From an uncultured Flavobacteriales bacterium (GTDB taxonomy: Bacteria; Bacteroidota; Bacteroidia; Flavobacteriales_C; GCA-002722245): a stretch of 33,552 nucleotides of DNA. The stretch lies in assembly GCA_905182585.1 (NCBI GenBank), contig CAJJCC010000007.1, forward strand, positions 1 to 33,552. Reading direction: 5' to 3'. The notes beneath the pieces are model-generated. The model worked only from the letters and a program-made list of their open reading frames with translations, was not told the origin of the DNA and ran no database searches. A program made the position numbers and the translations under genes. Shown here one piece after another: positions 27,051 to 33,552 of the stretch (within the stretch, counting starts at the first letter, position 1; the number at the start of each line of letters is the position of its first letter).

Positions 27051-27142
27051 ATAAACGGTTATACTCTCTCAAATTTTAATCATCAATCGTTTTACAACCA
27101 GCACATTTACGAATGTATATACTAATTTCTAATTGTATACAT

Positions 27143-27177
27143 GTTTAATAAATACTCTTTGAATGTATTTATTAAAC
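27143..27177. repeat. Perfect 13-bp AT-rich inverted repeat
   Basis: GTTTAATAAATAC (27143-27155) and GTATTTATTAAAC (27165-27177) are exact inverted copies around 9 bases. There is no GC-rich base or T-tract, so a protein-binding site or element end fits better than a terminator. Confidence 0.6.
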
Positions 27178-27179
27178 GA

Positions 27180-27210
27180 AAAAGCCCAATCAACTTTCGC
27201 CAATTGGGTT
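27180..27210 (-). terminator. Leftward terminator-like hairpin
   Basis: CCCAAT (27185-27190) pairs with ATTGGG (27203-27208), extended by a G-T and an A-T pair. Read leftward the stem ends in CTTTTTCGTTT. No leftward gene is recognised upstream of it. Confidence 0.5.
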
Positions 27211-27248
27211 GGGTAATATATAAAGAACGAATACAAAACTTATTAAAG

Positions 27249-27272
27249 AAAGGGTCGCCTAAACGGCCCTTT
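27249..27272. terminator. Hairpin, terminator-like
   Basis: AAAGGGTCG pairs with CGGCCCTTT (9 bp, one G-T) around a 6-nt loop. The leftward reading continues CTTTAATAA, giving a weak T-tail; the rightward tail is A-rich. It lies 4 bp past the stop of a possible 21-codon leftward ORF. Confidence 0.5.
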
Positions 27273-27276
27273 AAAA

Positions 27277-27342
27277 TTATGAAATAATCTCCTTAACATT
27301 CACAAATTTAAAACCTGAGTAACTATATACTTCAGCTAACAT
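27277..27342 (-). CDS. Possible small ORF or gene remnant
   Basis: A 21-codon ORF (MLAEVYSYSGFKFVNVKEI, then IS and a stop) that ends 4 bp before a terminator-like hairpin in the same direction. The same frame continues upstream past a TAA at 27352-27354 as an ATG-less open stretch (KAGLEVLNNWACPVIVCTLK). Composition alone does not prove coding, and chance is possible at this length. Confidence 0.2.
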   Translation of the reverse strand: MLAEVYSYSGFKFVNVKEIIS

Positions 27343-27528
27343 CACGACTACTTAAGGACATGACTGTTTTAAAGTGCAGACAATCACTGGACAAGCCCAA
27401 TTATTCAAAACCTCTAAACCTGCTTTAAAGTACCACTTAGTATACGTCTTAAAAGAAAATCAAGATGATTCCCGAATTAAAAGACAATTCAATTAGTTTC
27501 GTAAACCAATTGAAACCATTAACTTAAA

Positions 27529-27544
27529 GTGAATAATTATTCAC
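27529..27544. promoter_or_regulatory. Perfect 16-bp palindrome upstream of the regulator start
   Basis: GTGAATAATTATTCAC equals its own reverse complement with no spacer, and ends 2 bp before the ATG at 27547. A dimeric-protein operator is the simplest reading; a translational effect is also possible. Confidence 0.55.
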
Positions 27545-27546
27545 CT

Positions 27547-30345
27547 ATGATTATAAAAAAAGCCAGCCTCATCGTTCTATTCATTTTAATGGGACAATAT
27601 ATACAAGCCTCAGTTCCCGATGTAATTAATTTTACAACCAAGGAATATAAAGGACATTCCATCAATTATGATTTCGAGCAAGATTCAACAGGATTAATTT
27701 ATATAGCCAATGCTTACCGAGTTATTGAATACGATGGTAAATCATTTAGAAAAATTGCACTTGTTGCAGGTAAAAGTGCCGTTAGTTTAGCAAAAGATAA
27801 TAAAGGATGTATATATGTAGGTTCTTCATCGGAATTTGGATACCTCGATAAAGACAGCACCCAAAAAACATATTACAAATCACTTAAACACCTTATCCCA
27901 GGTAACCCTGAAATAAATGAAGTATTCCAAACAGTTTGGTTTGATAATGCCATTTACTTTGCTTGCTCAAAAGGTATTTATAGATTTAAAAACCAAGAAA
28001 TCAAACAAGTTAAAGGCTTCTCAGATTCTACTTTAATTGATGACATGTCGTTGGTAAACGGAGAATTATTATTTTGGGAAAACGCTGTTGGATTAGGGAG
28101 AGTTAAAGGATTAAATAAAGAGGTTTTTATTAAAGATGAAAAAACGCGTGCAGTAAGAGGAATCGAATTCATTAATAATAATTACGTCATTTTCGGAAAA
28201 TTTGGTATTAAAACCGTTCGCAACTCTACCCTATTTAACGCCCCTCAACTTAAGCTACAATACGCCAATATTTCTAAAGTTCTAAAAATAAACAACGATG
28301 AATTCTTAATTGGAACCGTTAACCAAGGAATTTATTTAATGAATGCTAAAGGAAATCCCGTTCGTCATTTTACAACCAAACATGGATTACAAGATAATTT
28401 TATCCGGAATCTTTTTAAAGATCAAGCAGGTAATATTTGGGTGGCATACAACAACGGAATAGGTATTTTCAAATGGGGATCTCCACTTCAGTACATTACT
28501 AATTCACAAGGGTTCGAAGGAATGGGTTATTCTGGAATTGTTTACGAAAACGCCCTTTACATTGGGACTTCTCTTGGTTTATACAAAATGGACGATTGGG
28601 AAAACGGATTAAATAAAGTTAATAATTTCCAAAAAATCGATGGAATTCCAAGTGGAACAATCATGTATTTATCCATTGCGAATGGAAAATTAATTATTTG
28701 TCATGCAGCCGAAACATATACCCTTCAAAACGGGAAAGCGGTAAGAATTTCCGACGGTGCATGGTATGGGTCATGGATTTGGAAAACGGCGGATCGATAT
28801 AAAAAAAACGAAGGCTTTGTAGGTACTTACGAAGGTGTGGAACGTTATCTGTTTCAAAATAACACTTGGGTTCACCAAACACACATCAAAGGGTTTAAAG
28901 AATCATCAAGAGTAATGGAAATTGATGAACGAGGAATTGTTTGGGCAATCCAAGGAAATAAAGGTTTGTACCGTGTTGAGTTAAACAATCAAAGAGACTC
29001 TGCAGTTTCAGTCATTAACTATTCCAATAAGCCTGGTTTTAACACGGATGATTTTAACGATATATTCTACCTAAACAACACCATTTATATTACTACTTTT
29101 CAAGGTGTCTACTACCTAAATGGTGATTCATTAATTAAGGATGAATCCTTTAATAATGTGTCTAAATATGTAGAAAGAGCAAGAATAAATGGTGAGAATA
29201 GTATTTATGGAATTTATAAGGATCAACCTTATCTCCTTAAAAAAATAAACGAAAAGTGGGAAATCAAACCATCTTCCGCGTCATTCTCTAGAAGTAACAT
29301 GGTTGGATCCGCAGAGTTTTTTCAACGCATTGCAAAAAATGCTTATTTAATTGGAACCCAAGAAGGCTTTACGCTTTATAAACCTCAGCAAGAACCAGCC
29401 CCTTCACAAACAAAATGTTTAATTCGAAACGTTGAAATTATTGGGGAAAAAAGTGATTCGATGCTGTTTTATGGTAAACCTAAATCAGTATTAGAGTTCC
29501 CATACGAAAACAACAATTTACGTTTCACGTTTTCTATCCCAGACTTTGGAGTAATGAATCAAATAATCTATCAAACCCAATTACTTCAAGGCAATAAAAA
29601 ATTAACCAATTGGCAAAATGTAAAAGAGGTGAATTACCGTGAATTCACCAACTTAAAAGAAGGTGATTACACCTTCATTGTTCGTGCCAAAAAAGGAGAC
29701 TCTGCCCTTGGGAAACAAACCTATCAATTTACAATTTTACCACCATGGTATCGAACCTCAGGAGCAAATGCTTTTTACTTTGTTTTAATAATCATGGGTG
29801 GAATGTTCATTCGAAAAAGATTTAAAAATCAGGCACAAAACCTTAAGGCTGAAAAAGAACTCGAGCTAGAAATTAAAGAGAAATTATTTAAAACTGAACG
29901 ACTTGAAACCGAACTAAAAACGAAGGAAAACGAGCTAGCCTACATGGCGCTTTCATATACCCAAAAAAAAGAAATGTTAGCTTCTGTAGAGTCCGAATTG
30001 GATCGTTTATCCAAAGGACTAGAACACGGAGAAAGAACAAAAGTTAATTCACTTAAAAGATCTATTTCATCTAGTATTGATGACGAAAGTAATTGGGAAA
30101 ACTTCCAAATTCATTTTGATCAAAAAAATGATAATTTCTTCCACAAATTAAACGGGGTTGATAATAAATTAAACGAATCTTACCTCCTTTTTTGTTCCTA
30201 CGTAAAAATGGGAAAATCAAACAAGGAAATTGCAGAATTACTCAATGTATCGGTTGCTGCAGTAGAAAAAAGAAAATACAGATTAAAGAAAAAATGGGGA
30301 TTAGATAACGACACAAGCTTCACCGATTACCTTAGGGAGTTATAA
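27547..30345 (+). CDS. Membrane-bound propeller/Y_Y_Y/LuxR-type transcriptional regulator
   Basis: A 932-residue one-component sensor. The signal peptide or anchor is MIIKKASLIVLFILMGQYIQ. A seven-bladed-type beta-propeller region with Reg_prop-like repeats (IRNLFKDQAGNIWVAYNNGI) covers about 25-630. A Y_Y_Y domain spans about 650-732 and a membrane span about 739-758. A charged coiled coil covers about 765-850, and a C-terminal LuxR-type helix-turn-helix about 875-932 (GKSNKEIAELLNVSVAAVEK). There is no histidine kinase or receiver domain, so a periplasmic signal would act directly on a cytoplasmic DNA-binding domain. A GTG at 27529 is also in frame but lies in a perfect palindrome; the ATG at 27547 gives a proper signal sequence. 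It precedes porZ by 92 bp. The ligand is unknown. Confidence 0.88.
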   Translation: MIIKKASLIVLFILMGQYIQASVPDVINFTTKEYKGHSINYDFEQDSTGLIYIANAYRVIEYDGKSFRKIALVAGKSAVSLAKDNKGCIYVGSSSEFGYLDKDSTQKTYYKSLKHLIPGNPEINEVFQTVWFDNAIYFACSKGIYRFKNQEIKQVKGFSDSTLIDDMSLVNGELLFWENAVGLGRVKGLNKEVFIKDEKTRAVRGIEFINNNYVIFGKFGIKTVRNSTLFNAPQLKLQYANISKVLKINNDEFLIGTVNQGIYLMNAKGNPVRHFTTKHGLQDNFIRNLFKDQAGNIWVAYNNGIGIFKWGSPLQYITNSQGFEGMGYSGIVYENALYIGTSLGLYKMDDWENGLNKVNNFQKIDGIPSGTIMYLSIANGKLIICHAAETYTLQNGKAVRISDGAWYGSWIWKTADRYKKNEGFVGTYEGVERYLFQNNTWVHQTHIKGFKESSRVMEIDERGIVWAIQGNKGLYRVELNNQRDSAVSVINYSNKPGFNTDDFNDIFYLNNTIYITTFQGVYYLNGDSLIKDESFNNVSKYVERARINGENSIYGIYKDQPYLLKKINEKWEIKPSSASFSRSNMVGSAEFFQRIAKNAYLIGTQEGFTLYKPQQEPAPSQTKCLIRNVEIIGEKSDSMLFYGKPKSVLEFPYENNNLRFTFSIPDFGVMNQIIYQTQLLQGNKKLTNWQNVKEVNYREFTNLKEGDYTFIVRAKKGDSALGKQTYQFTILPPWYRTSGANAFYFVLIIMGGMFIRKRFKNQAQNLKAEKELELEIKEKLFKTERLETELKTKENELAYMALSYTQKKEMLASVESELDRLSKGLEHGERTKVNSLKRSISSSIDDESNWENFQIHFDQKNDNFFHKLNGVDNKLNESYLLFCSYVKMGKSNKEIAELLNVSVAAVEKRKYRLKKKWGLDNDTSFTDYLREL

Positions 30346-30437
30346 TTTAAAATAAGAGAATAAAGTGACTCCTAATTCGTTTACGCAAGAGGATAAAAAA
30401 TATATTGTAAATTTATCCTTAGGATCCTTACTTAATT

Positions 30438-32777
30438 ATGAGATTATCATTTAAACATTGGTGTTGCGTACTAATCTGCCTTATAGCAGTTAATACCCTT
30501 AGGGCTCAATCGGTTGGGATTGGGAAGTTTACAGATCATTTACCCTACGGCACATGTAATACACTCTGTAAAGCAGGAAATAAAATCTACGTAGCCGCAG
30601 GCCCGGGATTATTTGTTTACGATACACAAGATGGCTCTGTTCAAACCATGAGTAAAATTAATACCTTGTCCGACCTTGGTGTTAATTCTATCGCTTATTC
30701 CGAAAAACATCAAACTGTTCTTATTGGTTATACAACTGGAAACATTGATGTAATTAGAAATAATAAAATCACCAATGTTCCCGATATTGCTACCGCTTCT
30801 ATTCAAGGTGTCAAGACTATCAATAATATCTTAGTTAAAGATGATTACGCTTATTTAAGTACAGGCTTTGGTATTGTAAAGTTTGACATTCAACGAATTG
30901 AAATAAAAGAAACCTACCTTATCGGCGATAATGCAACAAATATTCAAGTAAATGAAATTACCTTTTTTAACGATTCCATTTTTGCCGCAACAACCGAAGG
31001 TCTTTATGTGGCAAAAGAAAACACTGTAAATCTGGTTGATTTCCAAAATTGGTCAATTCTCCAAAAAATGGGTACAATGAACTATAGCGCAATTAATAGT
31101 AGTGATTCAATACTCGCTGTATGTTTAAAATCAACAGGTTCTCACTCAGATACAATTTTAACCTACAACAAATCGATTTGGGACTATTTTGATTTTCCAA
31201 ATAATAATTTTGAGGATATTGAGGATATTGAATACCAAAATGATGAATGGCTTATTGCTTACACCAAAGCAGCTTGGATTATAAGCGATAATTTATTTTC
31301 TGCGCAAAAAGTTTCCACCTATAACCTACCTGATTTAAAGGGAATTAAGCCAACTAAAATAATTCCAGGAACGGGTTCAGACTACTGGATTTCAGATAAT
31401 AAATTTGGACTAATTCACCGTAACTCCCCTGGGAGATTTGAATCTATTCTACCAAAAGGACCTTATTCTTATCAGTCTTGGGACTTAAATTATGCTAACG
31501 ACGAACTTTGGGTCGCGTCTGGTTCATTAACACCAAACAAAGGAAATACTTACCAAAAAAAGGGAATGTATAGGTACAAAAACAATACTTGGACTTCATT
31601 TTATAAAAAGGGCTTTGATACTATTAGTGATTTAACAAGTGTCACCCTAAGTAAATTCAGTCCCGGATTAGCATATATAGGAAGTTGGGGAAAGGGATTA
31701 ATAGAAGCTAAAGATGGTATTATTCAAAACGTATTCAATGCAACAAACTCAGCAATTTCATCAAATGTAATTTCCAACCATTACGCAATTGGAGGGTCGG
31801 CCTTCGATAAGTACAATAATCTTTGGGTTACCGTTTCTGGCTTACCTGGTGCAAATGTTCCTTTTCCATTAGTAGCTTATGATGGAACAGATTGGACTTC
31901 CTTTACCTTAGATAATAATTTAGTCACCAACACCGATATTGGCGATATTTTAGTTGATAATAACGGCTACAAATGGATGCTATCGCTCAATAACGGGATT
32001 TTCGTTTTTGATGATAATGGTACTGTATCCGACCAATCTGACGATCAACAACGTTTACTTGCTACAAGTGAAAGCAGCGGAAATTTACCGACAAAATTAA
32101 TTTACGCTATAGCCGAAGATGACGATGGTGAAATGTGGATAGGAACCGATGAAGGTTTAGTTATCATAAATAACACAGCACAAATATTTGAAGAAGGTGT
32201 AACTGTAACTGCTGAAAGAATTATTATTGAACAAGATGGGGGATTTTATTACCTATTAGAAACTGAAAAAATTACGGCAATAAAAGTAGATGGAGGTAAT
32301 CGAAAGTGGATTGGAACAGCTTCAGGGGGCGTTTATTTAATTAGTGCAGACGGACAAGAAACTATTCACCATTTTACGTCAGAAAACTCAGCCTTGTTCT
32401 CAGATAACATTTACGATATTGAAATATTTGGCTCAACAGGTGAAGTTTTCTTTGCTACAGATAAAGGACTTATATCATACATGGGTGATGCTACCGATGG
32501 TGATGCTTATAACGGACCTACCTATGCCTTTCCTAATCCTGTTCGTCCTGACTATACAGGATTAATTGGAATAAAGGGATTGGCTGAAAACGCTGAAGTT
32601 AAAATCACAGATATAACAGGAAACGTAGTTTACGAAACATTGTCCGAAGGAACTACAGCAACATGGGACGGGAATTCATTAAATGGAAAACGCGTTCAAA
32701 CAGGTGTTTACATGGTGTTTTCAAGCTCCAGTGATGGTGCACAAAAAGAAGTTGCTAAGATTTTGTTTATCAATTAA
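30438..32777 (+). CDS. porZ: Type IX secretion system protein PorZ-like
   Basis: A 779-residue exported protein. The signal peptide is about residues 1-23 (ending LRAQ). Propeller blades run from about 30 to 680, starting with FTDHLPYGTCNTLCKAGNKI and SVQTMSKINTLSDLGVNSIA. The C-terminal domain (about 695-779) has PNPVRPDYTGLIGIKG and TGVYMVFSSSSDGAQKEVAK, a type A sorting-domain pattern. Architecture and length match PorZ, the attachment-complex protein that in Porphyromonas gingivalis presents anionic LPS to the sortase PorU. This implies a type IX secretion system elsewhere in the genome. No other T9SS gene is in the window. Generic propeller proteins with a sorting domain are the main alternative. 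Confidence 0.85.
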   Translation: MRLSFKHWCCVLICLIAVNTLRAQSVGIGKFTDHLPYGTCNTLCKAGNKIYVAAGPGLFVYDTQDGSVQTMSKINTLSDLGVNSIAYSEKHQTVLIGYTTGNIDVIRNNKITNVPDIATASIQGVKTINNILVKDDYAYLSTGFGIVKFDIQRIEIKETYLIGDNATNIQVNEITFFNDSIFAATTEGLYVAKENTVNLVDFQNWSILQKMGTMNYSAINSSDSILAVCLKSTGSHSDTILTYNKSIWDYFDFPNNNFEDIEDIEYQNDEWLIAYTKAAWIISDNLFSAQKVSTYNLPDLKGIKPTKIIPGTGSDYWISDNKFGLIHRNSPGRFESILPKGPYSYQSWDLNYANDELWVASGSLTPNKGNTYQKKGMYRYKNNTWTSFYKKGFDTISDLTSVTLSKFSPGLAYIGSWGKGLIEAKDGIIQNVFNATNSAISSNVISNHYAIGGSAFDKYNNLWVTVSGLPGANVPFPLVAYDGTDWTSFTLDNNLVTNTDIGDILVDNNGYKWMLSLNNGIFVFDDNGTVSDQSDDQQRLLATSESSGNLPTKLIYAIAEDDDGEMWIGTDEGLVIINNTAQIFEEGVTVTAERIIIEQDGGFYYLLETEKITAIKVDGGNRKWIGTASGGVYLISADGQETIHHFTSENSALFSDNIYDIEIFGSTGEVFFATDKGLISYMGDATDGDAYNGPTYAFPNPVRPDYTGLIGIKGLAENAEVKITDITGNVVYETLSEGTTATWDGNSLNGKRVQTGVYMVFSSSSDGAQKEVAKILFIN

Positions 32778-32836
32778 CCATTTGTCTTTGCTATTTAGCC
32801 ATCAATAAAAATAATGGCAGAGAACAACAAATTAAG

Positions 32837-32866
32837 TTTGTACAAAATAAAATCTAACTATATTTA
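32837..32866 (+). promoter_or_regulatory. Putative promoter of tRNA-Arg
   Basis: TTTG at 32837-32840 and TATATTTA at 32859-32866 are separated by 18 bp, close to the Bacteroidota -33/-7 spacing. The -7 box has one mismatch. The tRNA begins 10 bp later. Confidence 0.45.
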
Positions 32867-32875
32867 CACCACAAT

Positions 32876-32949
32876 GGCTCTGTAGTTCAATTGGATAGAA
32901 TATCAGATTTCGGCTCTGACGGTTGAAGGTTCGAGTCCTTCCAGGGTCA
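32876..32949 (+). tRNA. tRNA-Arg (anticodon TCG)
   Basis: A full cloverleaf can be drawn: acceptor GGCTCTG with CAGGGTC (two G-T pairs), D stem GTTC/GAAT, anticodon stem TCAGA/TCTGA with loop TTTCGGC, and T stem GAAGG/CCTTC with loop TTCGAGT. Anticodon TCG reads arginine codon CGA. The 3' CCA is not encoded. It stands alone, with its own apparent promoter and terminator. Confidence 0.92.
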
Positions 32950-32959
32950 CAATATTATG

Positions 32960-32994
32960 AAAGCTTGCTGTTAGTTCAGTGAGCTTTTTTTGTG
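32960..32994 (+). terminator. Terminator of tRNA-Arg
   Basis: An 11-bp stem with two G-T pairs (32960-32970 with 32977-32987) is followed by a T-run, 10 bp past the tRNA end. Confidence 0.75.
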
Positions 32995-33027
32995 GGTTGG
33001 GAATTAGTGGGGTCATAGGTTGGGACA

Positions 33028-33060
33028 GAAAAAAGCCGTTAACATAAATGCAACGGCTTT
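33028..33060 (-). terminator. Terminator of the lipoprotein gene
   Basis: AAAGCCGTT (33032-33040) pairs perfectly with AACGGCTTT (33052-33060) around 11 bases. Read leftward it ends in TTTTTTCTG, 25 bp past the lipoprotein stop. Confidence 0.8.
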
Positions 33061-33085
33061 CACTAAAATAATAATCTATCTAATT

Positions 33086-33526
33086 TTAATTTGTCAATTC
33101 TGTGATACCACAAGTGTTTGCATTAAAGTTTGTAACAGTAGTCCAAATTGTCGTTCCATCTTGAGCCTTAATCTCAACACTCTGAGCTTGTGTAGTATTA
33201 CCACCAAGATCAAATGTTACCGTAACTGCTCCTGCATCATCAGTACAATTACTTGGAGGAGCAAGTCTATAGATAGAAGCAGCACAACTACCTACGATAT
33301 TTCCATTAATGTAAAACGTTAAAGTTGTTACATTGTTGTTAACTAGAAATTGAGCAACATCTTCACCATACCAATAAGTACGTGTTCCTTCATAAACACA
33401 TGTTCCATCATCGTTGTCGGCTTTAGAATCATAGTGAATTGCATCTGGGTCAGTACAACCTTCTGTTTGACAACTTGACAATAGAGTAATAATTCCGAAT
33501 AATGAAGCGTAAATAATCTTTTTCAT
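33086..33526 (-). CDS. Small lipoprotein with a CTDPxAxxY motif
   Basis: A 146-residue predicted lipoprotein. The signal MKKIIYASLFGIITLLSSC ends in a lipobox with Cys19. It is followed by GCTDPDAIHYDSKADNDDGT and C, a cysteine- and aspartate-rich motif common in exported Bacteroidota proteins and perhaps metal- or calcium-binding. The rest (about 45-146) is beta-rich with four more cysteines and no recognised domain. A -7 box precedes it and a terminator follows, so it is a single-gene transcript. Its function is unknown. Confidence 0.82.
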   Translation of the reverse strand: MKKIIYASLFGIITLLSSCQTEGCTDPDAIHYDSKADNDDGTCVYEGTRTYWYGEDVAQFLVNNNVTTLTFYINGNIVGSCAASIYRLAPPSNCTDDAGAVTVTFDLGGNTTQAQSVEIKAQDGTTIWTTVTNFNANTCGITELTN

Positions 33527-33539
33527 GATATTTTTTTTT

Positions 33540-33547
33540 CAAATGTA
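33540..33547 (-). promoter_or_regulatory. Bacteroidota -7 box of the lipoprotein gene
   Basis: TACATTTG on the minus strand matches TAnnTTTG exactly, 13 bp before the ATG at 33526. The -33 region lies beyond the window edge. Confidence 0.55.
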
Positions 33548-33552
33548 GTACT

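Larger units (their letters stand above)
26871..27546. other. Hairpin-rich noncoding region
   Basis: This 676-bp gap has no convincing protein gene on either strand. It holds four stem-loops between 27016 and 27272 and a perfect palindrome at 27529-27544. Two of the hairpins have the T-tail on the minus strand although no leftward gene is present. On the minus strand, 27277-27342 is a 21-codon ORF, and the same frame upstream of a stop at 27352-27354 remains open for about 100 bp without an ATG. This could be a gene remnant or an unannotated RNA. Confidence 0.5.

Noticed and set aside
27529-27546. GTG at 27529 as the regulator start
   Set aside because: It is part of a perfect palindrome, and the following ATG at 27547 gives a proper basic and hydrophobic signal sequence.
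33020-33322. A 100-codon plus-strand ORF
   Set aside because: It is antisense to the lipoprotein gene, covers that gene's terminator, and its translation has no protein-like pattern.

Overview
The window looks like chromosomal DNA of a Bacteroidota species, most likely a Flavobacteriales-type marine or freshwater bacterium. The DNA is AT-rich and Shine-Dalgarno sites are weak. Several genes are preceded by the Bacteroidota -7 box TAnnTTTG. The gene content also fits: a type IX secretion protein (PorZ), lamin-tail and gliding-type C-terminal domains, a propeller/Y_Y_Y/LuxR regulator, and MORN-repeat and DUF3857 proteins. The assignment is inferred from these features, not from a database search.

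Layout. (1) 1-5817, rightward: a surface-polysaccharide cluster. It holds an acylneuraminate-type cytidylyltransferase, a second cytidylyltransferase fused to a HAD phosphatase, a short KDPG-aldolase-family protein, a glycosyltransferase-like protein with an HP motif, and a Wzx-type flippase. Together they suggest synthesis, transfer and export of a CMP-activated 2-keto-3-deoxy sugar acid. No NeuB- or KdsA-type synthase is visible in this window. (2) 6192-9113: leuS with its own promoter. (3) 9114-12026: a loosely packed, decaying stretch. It has a GC-rich extragenic hairpin, a small membrane protein, a metalloprotease gene that has lost its start codon and carries a frameshift, and an ECF42-type sigma factor cut off at its C-terminus. 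(4) 12028-19337, leftward: an apparent three-gene operon for exported proteins. These are a 1,100-residue TPR/MORN-repeat protein, an intact DUF3857-transglutaminase protein, and a paralogue whose catalytic triad is gone. (5) 19463-25079: housekeeping genes, namely yraN, dprA, thiL and a small secreted protein on the minus strand, a HAD hydrolase plus ispD on the plus strand, then asd on the minus strand. (6) 25245-33526: surface and secretion genes. They are a lamin-tail protein, a hairpin-rich gap, a membrane-bound propeller/LuxR regulator, porZ, a tRNA-Arg(UCG) and a small lipoprotein.

The points most worth following up are the unusual CMP-sugar cluster, the three-gene MORN/transglutaminase operon with its pseudoenzyme, the decayed metalloprotease with a perfect A-AAA-AAA slip site at the break, the perfect 16-bp palindrome just upstream of the LuxR-type regulator, and the structured 676-bp gap before it.
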